A DNA stretch of 64,000 nt, taken from NCBI RefSeq assembly GCF_017742235.1, contig NZ_JAGHKQ010000007.1:62001-126000 (forward strand). The letters run 5' to 3'. The notes beneath the pieces are model-generated. The model was not told the origin of the DNA and did not search any database. It was given only the letters and a program-made list of their open reading frames with translations. This document shows positions 19,440 to 29,931 of this stretch, one piece after another; within the stretch, counting starts at the first letter, position 1; each line of letters begins with the position of its first letter. This DNA is from Bacillus sp. 165 (GTDB lineage: Bacteria > Bacillota > Bacilli > Bacillales > Bacillaceae_G). Position numbers and translations under genes: made by a program.

Positions 19440-20970
19440 CTTCTTCCTCGTCATCGATAATCGGCACACCGAACGCTGGGTTCGGCTCAGCACTATTATA
19501 CATATATGGAGCGCCTGGTTGCTGGGCATACGGTGCAGGATATGGCGCATGCTGATAACCATAAGGTGCTCGATAACCGTAAGGCATTTGCTGATAACCA
19601 TAAGGCGCCGCCGGGTAGCCATATGGCTGCGCGGTATAAGGATAAGGATATGGCTGCGGTCCTCCACAACCGCAATCATCACTTTGTGCCCCCATATACG
19701 GGTTCATATTTTGCATTGGGGCATGTGCATTTTCATCATACTTCGGCATATACATTGCAGATGATTCAGACTGTATATTGGCATTATTCGGCATATTAAA
19801 TGAAGAAGAATCTGCACCATGCGACGCACTGTTAACATCATATGGCATATATGGTACCGGTGCTGGCATATACGCTCCTTGAACATACTCTGGTGCTGGC
19901 TGCATATATGGCATTGGCGGCATATACGGCATTGGTGGCGGACAATATGGCATTGGATACGGCTGCGGCATCGGTGGCGGATAATAAGCAGGCCCTGCAT
20001 ACGGCATATATGCAGATGGATCTGTATACATAGGCATTTGACTTGTATCTGCCGTTGGCATTTGATTCGCCTCTGCCATTGGCATTTGATTTGTATACAT
20101 TGTTGGAGATACAAATGTATTAGTTGGAAAGACCGGTGGGATAAATGTATGATCGAATCCAGCCGGTGAAACAAAAGCAGGATCGGCTGCTGGTGATACC
20201 ATCGGGTTTGACTGGTCTGCTACTGGCGATACCATTGCATTCGATTTATCCGCTGCTGGTGATGCCATTGCATTCGATTTATCCGCTGCTGGTGATGCCA
20301 TTGCATTCGATTTATCCGCTGCCGGTGATACCATTGCATTCGATTTATCCGCTGCTGGTGATGCCATTGCATTCGATTTATCCGCTGCCGGTGATGCCAT
20401 TGCATTCGATTTATTTGCTGCCGGTGATACCATTGCATTCGATTTATCCGCTGCCTTCTCCCCTACACTAAATTGTTTAGAAACATTAAATGGTGATTTC
20501 GGCGCTTGTGGTGCTTGTGGAAGAATATTAACAGAAAAATATTTTGATGTGTCTTTCTGAGCAGGTGGGTTCGCTTTAGAAACTGGTTCTGGCGTCTTCG
20601 TTTCTACTGGCTGCGCTTTCGGTACTTCTTTTTGTTTCATTTGTTGCGGCTGTGCTATCGGCATTTCCTTCTGTTTCGTTTGTGCAGGCGTTTTTGATGT
20701 ATCGGTACTCTCCTCTAATGTAAGAGGTGTCGGCTGAGCAGATTGTTTCATCTGTACTTCTTTAACATAGCCTTTTGGCGGAGCAGAACCTGCCCCCATG
20801 CTGTTTTTCACTGGTACACCACCAGCAGGTACCTTCACTTTCATTCCCGGCATAATTAAATCTGGATTACTCAGCTGGGCGTTCGCTTGTTTCAATTGTT
20901 CCAAGTCCACATTATACTTTTTTGCAATTTTGAAAAGGGTATCCCCTTTTTGTACTACGTGAATTTTCAC
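19432..20970 (-). CDS. safA: SafA/ExsA spore coat assembly protein with LysM domain
   Basis: 512 residues. An N-terminal LysM domain (residues 2-47: HVVQKGDTLFKIAKKYNVD) binds cortex peptidoglycan. A Lys/Gln/Pro-rich linker follows, then eight 11-residue tandem repeats (174-261, ADKSNAMxSPA type), and a Pro/Tyr/Met-rich C-terminus (about 285-490) with YMPP, PYGY and GYQ units and a CGCGG cluster, ending in an acidic DDEEEDV. SafA is the inner-coat morphogenetic hub; the B. cereus version, ExsA, is similarly large and repetitive. GGAGGGGGAG ribosome site. A sigma-E-like promoter lies upstream. The gene order safA next to nadA is conserved in Bacillus. Confidence 0.92.
   Translation of the reverse strand: MKIHVVQKGDTLFKIAKKYNVDLEQLKQANAQLSNPDLIMPGMKVKVPAGGVPVKNSMGAGSAPPKGYVKEVQMKQSAQPTPLTLEESTDTSKTPAQTKQKEMPIAQPQQMKQKEVPKAQPVETKTPEPVSKANPPAQKDTSKYFSVNILPQAPQAPKSPFNVSKQFSVGEKAADKSNAMVSPAANKSNAMASPAADKSNAMASPAADKSNAMVSPAADKSNAMASPAADKSNAMASPAADKSNAMVSPVADQSNPMVSPAADPAFVSPAGFDHTFIPPVFPTNTFVSPTMYTNQMPMAEANQMPTADTSQMPMYTDPSAYMPYAGPAYYPPPMPQPYPMPYCPPPMPYMPPMPYMQPAPEYVQGAYMPAPVPYMPYDVNSASHGADSSSFNMPNNANIQSESSAMYMPKYDENAHAPMQNMNPYMGAQSDDCGCGGPQPYPYPYTAQPYGYPAAPYGYQQMPYGYRAPYGYQHAPYPAPYAQQPGAPYMYNSAEPNPAFGVPIIDDEEEDV
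20188..20451 (-). repeat. eight 33-bp tandem repeats within safA
   Basis: 264 bases encode eight copies of an 11-residue unit (A-D/N-K/Q-S-N-A/P-M-A/V-S-P-A/V). DNA copies are nearly identical, differing by a few bases, which is typical of a copy-number-variable coding repeat. Confidence 0.95.
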
Positions 20971-21042
20971 GTTTCTCCCCCTCCTACAAACAATATCTAT
21001 AATGAGAAACTTTGAAGTTCATGTACACTACTGTTTCATCAC

Positions 21043-21070
21043 AATGTATGCGTGAAAAAGTACAATTATG
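21043..21070 (-). promoter_or_regulatory. probable sigma-E promoter of safA
   Basis: CATAATT (21070-21064), a 13-base spacer, CATACATT (21050-21043). The -10 is a full match to the sigma-E consensus CATACANT. It lies about 70 bases before the safA ATG. safA is sigma-E dependent in B. subtilis. Confidence 0.6.
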
Positions 21071-21137
21071 TACAAAAATTCCTTAAGCTCGTCCATATAA
21101 TAAAAGAACATCATTGCGAGCTTGCTTACTTGTTATC

Positions 21138-21169
21138 AAAAAAAAAAACGGCGGAATATTCCGCCGTTT
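21138..21169 (-). terminator. intrinsic terminator after nadA
   Basis: A 20-base perfect palindrome (21148-21167, ACGGCGGAAT and its complement), flanked on the minus strand by a run of more than eight T, directly after the nadA stop. Confidence 0.88.
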
Positions 21170-22276
21170 TTATGCAAGTGCCAGCATACGATCTAATGCC
21201 AGTAATGCTGTGCGCGCTGTGGTTTTATCCACTTTAATCACATTTACTTCTTCACTATTTTCTAACGATTCCAACGCCCAAAGAAGATGAGGCAAGTCAA
21301 TGCGATTCATAGTTAAACATGGGCACATAAAGGGGTTTAATGAAATAATCTCCTTATCAGGATGTTGACTGATAATACGCTTTACTAAATTCATTTCAGT
21401 TCCGATTGCCCACTTGGTGCCTGCAGGTGCATTTTCAATTGTTTCAATAATATATTTTGTTGAGCCTGAGTAATCAGATAACGCCACTACTTCTCGTGAG
21501 CATTCAGGATGGACGATAATATTCATATCCGGATATTGCTTACGGACGTTTTCGATATTTTTAACTGTAAAATTTTCATGAACCGAGCAATGCCCTTTCC
21601 ATAAAACTACTTTAATATCTTCAACGTTTCCTTTATATTCTAACGTATCTTTATGTGGGTCCCAAACTGCCATATGCTCAAGAGGCACACCTAAATCAAA
21701 AGCAGTATTTCTCCCTAAATGTTGATCTGGAAGAAATAGAATCCGCTCTTTTTGAGTGAAAGCCCAAGATACCATGGCTTTTGCATTCGAGGATGTTACA
21801 GTCGCTCCTCCATGCTGTCCACAAAAAGCTTTAATCGCAGCTGTAGAATTCACATACGTTAACGGCAAAATCGTATCACCGAATATTTCTTGCAGTTTTG
21901 GCCAAGCACGTTCTGTTTGATAAATATCGGCCATATCAGCCATAGAGCATCCTGCACGCATATCAGGCAAGATTACTACTTGCTCATCAGTTGTTAAAAT
22001 ATCAGCTGTTTCCGCCATAAAGTGCACTCCACAAAATACAATATACTTTGCCTTTGTGTTTTGCGCCGCTACTTGCGCTAACTGTAAAGAGTCCCCTGTT
22101 GCATCCGAAAATTGTACTACCTCATCTTTTTGATAATGATGTCCAGGTATAAACAGCTTTTCTCCAAACTTTTCTTTAATCTCTCGAACACGCTGCTCCA
22201 TTTCTTCCCTTGACATGGTTGTGTAGCGTTCTGGAAGCTTCGCTTGTGCTTCATTCACCATTTCTAAAATATTCAT
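21170..22276 (-). CDS. nadA: quinolinate synthase
   Basis: 368 residues, the long Bacillus-type NadA. It condenses iminoaspartate with dihydroxyacetone phosphate to quinolinate and uses an oxygen-sensitive 4Fe-4S cluster. Conserved cysteines appear in [21 protein letters not shown] and FMCPCLTMN. The [13 protein letters not shown] segment near residue 50 belongs to the first domain. I use the ATG at 22276 ([11 protein letters not shown]) with an AGAGGGG site, not the one 24 bases earlier. Last gene of nadB-nadC-nadA, 36 bases after nadC. Confidence 0.95.
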   Translation of the reverse strand: MNILEMVNEAQAKLPERYTTMSREEMEQRVREIKEKFGEKLFIPGHHYQKDEVVQFSDATGDSLQLAQVAAQNTKAKYIVFCGVHFMAETADILTTDEQVVILPDMRAGCSMADMADIYQTERAWPKLQEIFGDTILPLTYVNSTAAIKAFCGQHGGATVTSSNAKAMVSWAFTQKERILFLPDQHLGRNTAFDLGVPLEHMAVWDPHKDTLEYKGNVEDIKVVLWKGHCSVHENFTVKNIENVRKQYPDMNIIVHPECSREVVALSDYSGSTKYIIETIENAPAGTKWAIGTEMNLVKRIISQHPDKEIISLNPFMCPCLTMNRIDLPHLLWALESLENSEEVNVIKVDKTTARTALLALDRMLALA

Positions 22277-22312
22277 AAGTTCCAGCCCCTCTTCCTGCAA
22301 TTCTTTTTCTCT

Positions 22313-23149
22313 CTATTTCACTTCAATATTAAAACTAATATCCAATGCTTTTACGGAGTGAGTCAGCAGTCCGAGAGAAATGTAATCCACTCCTGTTTTT
22401 CCGTACTCGCTTAAATTTTCAATTGTTATACCGCCTGATGCCTCTGTGATAACGCCTTGCGGAACGAGATTGCAAAATTGCGCTACCTCTTCCGGTGTAC
22501 GATTATCAAACATAATCACATCTGCCCCTGCCTCAACTGCTTCAAGCACTTGTTCTCTTGTTTCCGTTTCCACCTCTACCTTTACCATATGTCCCAGCTG
22601 CTTCTTGACAGCAGCGACTGCCTTAGAAATAGATCCAGCGAACGCAATATGGTTATCTTTTATCATGACACCGTCATATAGACCGAAACGATGATTATAG
22701 CCCCCTCCGCATGTAACTGCATATTTATCAAACATGCGTAGGCCCGGCATAGTTTTTCTTGTATCACAAACTCGCGTATGCTCACTATCCATTGCTGTCA
22801 CTGCTTTATTTGTCATTGTAGCAATTCCGCTCATTCTTTGAATTAAATTCAAAATCACGCGCTCACCTGTCAATAGCTGTACAATCGGGCCTTTAATAGT
22901 CGCAAGGATATCTCCCTGCTGAACCATATCTCCATCTTTTTTATACAGTTCAATGACAATGCTATTGTCTAGTAATCTAAATCCTTCTTCAATGACCTTT
23001 ACACCTGATAATATTCCATTGTCTTTAGCAAGGAAAGTTCCTTCAGCCTGTAAGTTATCAGGAAAGATAAGATGTGATGTTACATCACGGTCTCCAATAT
23101 CTTCTAAGAAAAATTGCTGTAACGCTTGTTTAAGTTTTAGTTCGTTCAT
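22313..23149 (-). CDS. nadC: nicotinate-nucleotide pyrophosphorylase (carboxylating)
   Basis: 278 residues, normal length. It converts quinolinate and PRPP to nicotinate mononucleotide. Family motifs: ERVILNLIQRMSGIAT, then CDTRKTMPGLR, KDNHIAFAGS and VEVETETREQ with the C-terminal ITEASGGI. I prefer ATG 23149 (MNELKLKQ), 8 bases after AAGGAG, to the GTG at 23158. It starts 12 bases after nadB. Confidence 0.95.
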   Translation of the reverse strand: MNELKLKQALQQFFLEDIGDRDVTSHLIFPDNLQAEGTFLAKDNGILSGVKVIEEGFRLLDNSIVIELYKKDGDMVQQGDILATIKGPIVQLLTGERVILNLIQRMSGIATMTNKAVTAMDSEHTRVCDTRKTMPGLRMFDKYAVTCGGGYNHRFGLYDGVMIKDNHIAFAGSISKAVAAVKKQLGHMVKVEVETETREQVLEAVEAGADVIMFDNRTPEEVAQFCNLVPQGVITEASGGITIENLSEYGKTGVDYISLGLLTHSVKALDISFNIEVK

Positions 23150-23161
23150 ATCCTTCACTCC

Positions 23162-24706
23162 TTACACAAGTTGCAGTATCATCGTTTTTTTAGAAAGCTC
23201 CGTTCTGTTTCGCCCTTCCGCTCTCAGCGGATAGTCTATTCGATAATGTCCCCCTATACTTTCTTTCCTCTGTAATGCGGCGGAGGTAATTAACCAGGCT
23301 GTTGTAAGCATATTCACAATAACAATTTGTTCACTCGTTAACGAGTCAGAAGGCAGTGTCCCAAATCCATCTAATTGCACCATGTACTGCTCAAGCCATT
23401 GTTTTGCATATAATAATTGTTGTTCTGATCGAACAATGCCAACATATTTCATCATAATATCCTGAATATGTTCCTTTTGTGGTAAAAGGATTGAACACCC
23501 CGCAGTGCTTTCTCCGCTTATACTTTCTGTGATGCCTTCCACCTCTTGCGATAAGATGTGTTCACCAACTCTGCTGCCAAACACTAGTCCTTCCAACAAA
23601 GAATTACTTGCTAAACGATTGGCTCCATGAACGCCATTACAGGCTACTTCGCCCACAGCATATAATCCATGAATTCCTGTGTCTCCCTGTAAGTTTGTTT
23701 TCACGCCGCCCATATGAAAATGAACACCCGGCATGACAGGAATGAGTCCAGAATCAATCTGTATTCCATTCTCTTCACAAAGAGCTGAAATCGTCGGAAA
23801 GCGTTCCGAAAAATGTGGAATCATGGATATATCAAGATACACTTTTTCCTCCAAAAGGATTTGCTCATGTATAGCCCTTGCTACTACATCACGCGGAGCC
23901 AAATCTTTTTGTTCATGCACCCTCTCCATAAATTTTTCTTGTTTTGAATTAAGGAGAACTGCCCCTTCTCCGCGAACTGCTTCCGAAACAAGACCGCAGC
24001 AGCGGCCATTTACATATAGCATAGTCGGATGGAATTGTACGAACTCTAAATCAGTCAAAATCCCGCCTGCTCGGTACATCATAGCAATTCCATCACCCGT
24101 AATCGTACTGTCGTTAGAAGTATAAGTATAGAGAGCCCCGATTCCGCCAGCGGCTAATATAGTATGAGGAGCATAGTACGCTTTCGTCACTTGCTCTTTA
24201 TCTCTTGTAATAACGCCTAGGCAACGCCCATTTTGAATAATAAAGTCCAAAACCATCTCATCTTCAACAAACGTCACTTTATCTTGCACACGCTTTAAAA
24301 GATGATCCATTAGATTAGCTCCTGTTGCATCTCCTCCGGCATGTAATATTCTTCGTTCTCTATGAGCTCCTTCTTGACCTAAACTCAGCTTCCCATTTCC
24401 ATCGTAATCAAATTGCATTCCTTGTTGTATTAAACGCTGTACCTCTTTTGGTCCAGTTCCTACTAAAAGCTGTACTGCTGTTTCATCATTATGAAAACAC
24501 CCTGCAATAAGCGTATCTGTGTAGTGCTTTTGCCAATGATCATCGTCGGCAATTGCTACTGCCACACCGCCCTGTGCCAGATTTGAATTATTATTACGCA
24601 GCTTTTTCTTTGTGATAATTATCACATTCTTTGTCTGACAAAGCTTTTCTGCTGCACTTAAAGCAGCTATCCCGCTACCGATGATAACTACGTCTGCAAA
24701 AGGCAT
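23162..24706 (-). CDS. nadB: L-aspartate oxidase
   Basis: 514 residues. The FAD enzyme that makes iminoaspartate, the first step of de novo NAD synthesis. FAD-binding VVIIGSGIAALSAAEKL is at the N-terminus, with NLAQGGVAVA and the active-site region GEVACNGVHGANRLASNSL. The C-terminal helical domain is intact. ATG at 24706 has a GGGAGG site; an upstream GTG-type extension is unnecessary. First gene of nadBCA, divergent from nifS, with the shared control region at 24707-24822. Confidence 0.95.
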   Translation of the reverse strand: MPFADVVIIGSGIAALSAAEKLCQTKNVIIITKKKLRNNNSNLAQGGVAVAIADDDHWQKHYTDTLIAGCFHNDETAVQLLVGTGPKEVQRLIQQGMQFDYDGNGKLSLGQEGAHRERRILHAGGDATGANLMDHLLKRVQDKVTFVEDEMVLDFIIQNGRCLGVITRDKEQVTKAYYAPHTILAAGGIGALYTYTSNDSTITGDGIAMMYRAGGILTDLEFVQFHPTMLYVNGRCCGLVSEAVRGEGAVLLNSKQEKFMERVHEQKDLAPRDVVARAIHEQILLEEKVYLDISMIPHFSERFPTISALCEENGIQIDSGLIPVMPGVHFHMGGVKTNLQGDTGIHGLYAVGEVACNGVHGANRLASNSLLEGLVFGSRVGEHILSQEVEGITESISGESTAGCSILLPQKEHIQDIMMKYVGIVRSEQQLLYAKQWLEQYMVQLDGFGTLPSDSLTSEQIVIVNMLTTAWLITSAALQRKESIGGHYRIDYPLRAEGRNRTELSKKTMILQLV

Positions 24707-24738
24707 ATGAACGCCTCCCATTTACACTTTTTTAATAC

Positions 24739-24748
24739 TGTCTTGACA
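24739..24748. promoter_or_regulatory. probable NadR (NiaR) operator
   Basis: TGTC-TT-GACA, an inverted repeat in the nadB/nifS divergent region. It overlaps the -35 of the nifS promoter and abuts the -10 of the nadB promoter, so one bound repressor could block both. The repressor gene nadR is the second gene of the nifS operon. NiaR-family sites are built on TGTC/GACA arms; identity as the operator is inferred. Confidence 0.5.
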
Positions 24749-24771
24749 CCTATATTTACACATATTTAAAT
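24743..24771 (+). promoter_or_regulatory. promoter of nifS-nadR
   Basis: TTGACA (24743-24748), 17-base spacer, TTAAAT (24766-24771). The predicted start is about 45 bases before the nifS ATG. Confidence 0.55.
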
Positions 24772-24780
24772 TAATGACAA
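24752..24780 (-). promoter_or_regulatory. promoter of nadBCA
   Basis: TTGTCA (24780-24775), 17-base spacer, AAATAT (24757-24752), overlapping the nifS promoter face to face. Confidence 0.45.
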
Positions 24781-24822
24781 GAACTTTTTTATTCGGCATG
24801 TACAGAAAGGGGAGTTTTCTTT

Positions 24823-25974
24823 ATGATATATCTTGATTATGCAGCTACAACACCAATGAGCAATGAAGCATTGCAAACCTACTCGGAAGCTGCAAAGCAC
24901 TACTTTGGAAACGAGCAAAGCTTACATGATATTGGCTCTACCGCATCTTCTTTACTGCAAACCTGTAAAAAAGCCTTCGCCGGCATGATTAATGGTAGAC
25001 AAGAAGGAGTGTACTTTACAAGCGGCGGTTCAGAATCAAATATCTTAGCGCTTCATTCTTTACTTACAGCTCATAAAGAAAAAGGAAATCATATTATAAC
25101 TACCTCTTTTGAGCATGCATCGATTCGAAACTATTTTGCAGAGTTAGAAACACAAGGATTTCGTATCACTTATTTGCCTGTGGATTGCTACGGCCTGCTA
25201 GATTGCAGCGAGCTGGAAAGAGCCATAACAGATCAAACGATTTTAGCCAGCATCCAGCATGGAAATTCTGAAATTGGAACCGTGCAAAATTTACAAAAAA
25301 TAGGGGCGATTTTAAAAGAACACAATATCATTTTTCATAGTGACTGTGTGCAAACCTTTGGCAAGATTTCAATTGATGTACAAAACATGCATATCGACAG
25401 TTTATCGGTCTCTAGTCATAAATTGTATGGACCGAAAGGCGTAGGTGCTTGTTATATTAGTCCAAATGTAAAGTGGAAGCCAGCTATTGAAGGAACCACT
25501 CACGAAGGCGGGTTCCGTCCTGGCACAGTAAATATACCAGGTATCGCCTCCTTTCTTACTGCCGCACAGCACATGATGCAAAGTATGGATACAGAAGCTT
25601 TACGAATCAAGCAATTGCGGCGTATGCTATCGGAAGGACTAGAAAGCCTTCAGCATCCCATAGAGCTTGTCGGCCATCCTGAGCAGTGCTTGCCTTATAT
25701 CGCTGGAATCATAATAAAAGGCATTGAGGGACAATATACTATGCTAGAATGTAATCGGAACGGTATCGCTATTTCAACAGGCAGTGCTTGTCAAATAGGC
25801 AAGCAAGCCCCTTCTAAAACAATGCTGGCTATCGGAAAATCAGCAGAAGAAGCAAAACAATATGTACGTCTTTCATTTGGAAAATACACAACCGAACAAG
25901 ATATACAAAAAGTACTGACCATATTGCAAACAATGATTGTAGAGTATTTTAAAGGAGTCGTTAATTATGAGTAA
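24823..25974 (+). CDS. nifS: NifS-type cysteine desulfurase of the NAD cluster
   Basis: 383 residues. A PLP enzyme that takes sulfur from cysteine. In B. subtilis this NifS is dedicated to the NadA iron-sulfur cluster. The PLP lysine is in SVSSHKLYGPKGVG (about residue 203), and the catalytic cysteine in STGSACQIG (about 325). The N-terminus YLDYAATTPMS is classic. AAAGGGGAG ribosome site. It is divergent from nadB, and nadR overlaps its last 8 bases. Confidence 0.94.
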   Translation: MIYLDYAATTPMSNEALQTYSEAAKHYFGNEQSLHDIGSTASSLLQTCKKAFAGMINGRQEGVYFTSGGSESNILALHSLLTAHKEKGNHIITTSFEHASIRNYFAELETQGFRITYLPVDCYGLLDCSELERAITDQTILASIQHGNSEIGTVQNLQKIGAILKEHNIIFHSDCVQTFGKISIDVQNMHIDSLSVSSHKLYGPKGVGACYISPNVKWKPAIEGTTHEGGFRPGTVNIPGIASFLTAAQHMMQSMDTEALRIKQLRRMLSEGLESLQHPIELVGHPEQCLPYIAGIIIKGIEGQYTMLECNRNGIAISTGSACQIGKQAPSKTMLAIGKSAEEAKQYVRLSFGKYTTEQDIQKVLTILQTMIVEYFKGVVNYE

Positions 25975-26503
25975 AGAGAAAAAAATATTGGGAGAAGAAC
26001 GGCGACAAGTAATTTTAAAGTGGTTAATGGAAGCAGATAAACCATTGTCAGGAAGTGAGCTTTCTAAAAAAACTCATGTGAGCCGACAAGTGATTGTACA
26101 AGATATTTCTCTTTTAAAGGCACGAAATGAACCTATTATGGCAACAGCTCAAGGATATGTGTTTTTAAAACCGCCTGTTCAGCAAAATAAATATGAAAGA
26201 GTCATCACTTGCTACCATCCACCAGAGAAAACACGGGAAGAATTAATCCTTCTCGTAGATCATGGTATTACAGTAAAAGATGTTAAAGTGGAGCATCCTA
26301 TTTACGGAGACTTAACTGCCTCTATTATGGTCAGCAACCGTTATGATGTTGAGCAGTATTTAAAACAAATGAAAGACACTAATTCAACCTATCTCTCTCA
26401 ATTAACTGGAGGGACTCACCTTCATACAATTGAAGCTGATTCTCTGAGTAAATTAGATGCAGCATGCGATGCGTTACAAGCATTAGGTTTTTTACTTGAC
26501 TGA
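25967..26503 (+). CDS. nadR: NAD biosynthesis repressor NadR (NiaR/YrxA)
   Basis: 178 residues. An N-terminal winged helix (about 10-65, with LSGSELSKKTHVSRQVIVQD) is followed by a 3H domain, named for three conserved histidines; VEHPIYGDL and GGTHLHTIEA carry them here. In B. subtilis it represses nadBCA and nifS-nadR when nicotinate is available. Overlaps nifS by 8 bases and ends at a terminator, giving an autoregulated two-gene operon. Confidence 0.93.
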   Translation: MSKEKKILGEERRQVILKWLMEADKPLSGSELSKKTHVSRQVIVQDISLLKARNEPIMATAQGYVFLKPPVQQNKYERVITCYHPPEKTREELILLVDHGITVKDVKVEHPIYGDLTASIMVSNRYDVEQYLKQMKDTNSTYLSQLTGGTHLHTIEADSLSKLDAACDALQALGFLLD

Positions 26504-26529
26504 TTAGAGGCTGGATTTTAAGAATGGGA

Positions 26530-26566
26530 AAAAGAAGCGCGGATATACATTTCGTGCTTCTTCTTT
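26530..26566 (+). terminator. intrinsic terminator after nadR
   Basis: A 10-bp stem (26532-26541 with 26553-26562, one G-T pair) is followed by a short CTTTTC run. The A-rich 5' arm could make it work for convergent pheA as well. Confidence 0.65.
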
Positions 26567-26664
26567 TCAAGTGATATATACTATCCACTTAGACCTCATT
26601 CATCATAAACCAGAGAACATTTAACAAAATTTTAATGCAATAGTCGCGTGAAACAAGATTCCCC

Positions 26665-27519
26665 CTAATTCAATAAGTAGCATGGATAGCTGCCAAGAAC
26701 TTGTACAGAACAGCCTAATGCTTCTAACTCCATTTTCACACCAGGCAGCAGTACAGCATCGTAAGCCATGTCCACATCAATTAAAAAAAAGTAGTTGCCA
26801 AGTCCTGTTTTCATAGGTCTTGATTCAATCTTCGATAAATTTAATTTTCTCCATGCAAAAGCCGATAATACTTGATGTAATGCTCCGGCGTAGTCTGATG
26901 GTAACGTTACCATCAGAGTTGTTTTATCACTGATAAATTTTTCTCGGCTAGCCAATGGGACAGCTGCTTTATGCAGAATAACAAAACGTGTATGATTTTT
27001 CTTATATGTATGGATATCAGGTCGAGCAATACATAATGCATATTTCTCTGCAGCAGCTTCATTGGCAATGGCAGCAATCTTTTGATCAGGGTGTTCGCTG
27101 ACGTATTTTGCTGCTGCACTCGTAGAAGTCATATTTTCAAATAACGCTCCTTTTAATTGCTGATGAAGGAATTTATGGCATTGAGCAATGGCATGCGGGT
27201 GAGAATAGACGTGTGTCACCTTGCTCCACTCTGTTTGATGGCATGGATGAACAAGCAAGTGCTGTCGGATCGGCACAATAAGTTCTCCTACAATATACAG
27301 TGGCTGCTCATGAATAAGATAATCGACCGTAATATTAACCGATCCTTCAATTGCATTTTCTAAGGGAACAACAGCAAAATCAATTTCATTGCTTGCTGCT
27401 GCGTCCATGCACTCCGGGATGGTTGCATATGGTACACTATCTTCATTGAAGAAAAAACGTGTTACTGCAATATTGGTAAATGTCGCTTCCGGTCCTAAAT
27501 ACCCCACTTTATACCTCAT
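26665..27519 (-). CDS. pheA: prephenate dehydratase
   Basis: 284 residues, a monofunctional two-domain enzyme. It makes phenylpyruvate for phenylalanine synthesis. The catalytic domain (about 1-180) starts VGYLGPEATFTNIA and holds the active-site KNHTRFVIL. The regulatory ACT domain (about 200-280) has LSKIESRPMKTGLGNYFF, the phenylalanine-sensing motif. AAAGGAG ribosome site. The ACT-protein gene pheB that precedes it in B. subtilis is absent; obg lies 175 bases upstream, behind a terminator. Confidence 0.95.
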   Translation of the reverse strand: MRYKVGYLGPEATFTNIAVTRFFFNEDSVPYATIPECMDAAASNEIDFAVVPLENAIEGSVNITVDYLIHEQPLYIVGELIVPIRQHLLVHPCHQTEWSKVTHVYSHPHAIAQCHKFLHQQLKGALFENMTSTSAAAKYVSEHPDQKIAAIANEAAAEKYALCIARPDIHTYKKNHTRFVILHKAAVPLASREKFISDKTTLMVTLPSDYAGALHQVLSAFAWRKLNLSKIESRPMKTGLGNYFFLIDVDMAYDAVLLPGVKMELEALGCSVQVLGSYPCYLLN

Positions 27520-27667
27520 ATTTCAATCTCCTTTTTTCTTCTACAGTATATTATCACTATTTATATCACGAAATATTTTTCTATTCCATAAAATTTTCTA
27601 AATATTACAAATAATATTCAAGAACTTCATATATACTGAGCAATCTAAAGAATCCGTTGTAATTTCT

Positions 27668-27694
27668 TATAAAAAAAAGACTGCTTCAGCAGTC

Positions 27695-27697
<3 letters not shown>
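27668..27697 (-). terminator. intrinsic terminator overlapping the obg stop
   Basis: An 8-bp perfect stem (27689-27696 with 27677-27684), TTCA/TGAA loop, and a TTTTTTTT run on the minus strand. The 5' arm includes two bases of the obg stop codon. Confidence 0.88.
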
Positions 27698-29005
<1,308 letters not shown>

Positions 29006-29539
29006 TTATTTTCTTTCCTTAAGTTCAATTGATACTTCTTCTTCTGTACAGGTATAGGAAATCTCTAACAGAGTTTCTTCCACATTCGCAAGCCAATGCT
29101 CAAGTCTTTCCCTATCTATTAGTTTCCCACGAAAATCAAAAAAGAAACAAACGTCTTTTTCTTTACATTCGATTGTGACACTTAAATGATTTTCCACATA
29201 TGTATCCAGGCAAAGATTCAATACGTGTATAAATTGTTCTGACCAATTTGTTATAGATTCATCCATGTGCGATACGTTATGTATATGACCGAGCACTTCA
29301 TATTCTAAAACACAAGGGTGCTTTTCCCAACTGTATGTGAGCAATAATTCCGTAAATAACGGTAATTTCAAGCTCATTAAACGCGCTTCGCTTTGTGATT
29401 CTGCAACGAAGCGTTCAATCAGTTCTCCAACCCGCTCCATTTGTCCAAGTGACAAGTGCCCTTTAATCAATTGTAAACGATTCAGCCAGTCATGTCTGGA
29501 GTGGCGTAAAGCATCAGTTACAGTCCACTGTTTTTTCAT
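29006..29539 (-). CDS. spo0B: sporulation phosphotransferase Spo0B
   Basis: 177 residues. It passes phosphate from Spo0F to Spo0A in the phosphorelay. The N-terminal helical hairpin contains LRHSRHDWLNRLQLIKGH, with the phosphorylated histidine at residue 16, in the usual H-D-W/L-x-N context. The C-terminal part is the degenerate kinase-like domain without an ATP site. GGGGAG ribosome site 85 bases after rpmA, with a terminator between, so spo0B-obg probably has its own promoter. Confidence 0.92.
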   Translation of the reverse strand: MKKQWTVTDALRHSRHDWLNRLQLIKGHLSLGQMERVGELIERFVAESQSEARLMSLKLPLFTELLLTYSWEKHPCVLEYEVLGHIHNVSHMDESITNWSEQFIHVLNLCLDTYVENHLSVTIECKEKDVCFFFDFRGKLIDRERLEHWLANVEETLLEISYTCTEEEVSIELKERK

Positions 29540-29575
29540 CTCCCCAACCCCTTAGACAGTAATTGGTTTCAATAA

Positions 29576-29611
29576 TATAGAAAAACTCTAACCTGCACTT
29601 AGGTTAGAGTT
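29576..29611 (-). terminator. intrinsic terminator after rpmA
   Basis: An 11-bp perfect stem (29601-29611 with 29584-29594) and 6-base loop, followed on the minus strand by TTTTTCTAT. It ends the rplU-prp-rpmA operon. Confidence 0.85.
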
Positions 29612-29623
29612 CTCATTGGTTCC

Positions 29624-29917
<294 letters not shown>

Positions 29918-29931
29918 TTACACCTCCTGCA

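Noticed and set aside
19440-19682. N-terminal extension of the CotS-like frame
   Set aside because: It lies entirely inside safA in another frame, has low-complexity out-of-frame composition, and the family domain begins after the ATG at 19439.
20145-20471. Regular 33-bp repeats and open frames on both strands, looking like a CRISPR array or a repeat protein
   Set aside because: Repeats are tandem with no spacers and stay in frame with SafA; the other frames are mirrors of the same repeat.
21052-21237. Plus-strand frame of 61 codons between safA and nadA
   Set aside because: It runs through the safA promoter and the nadA terminator and into nadA; no ribosome site.
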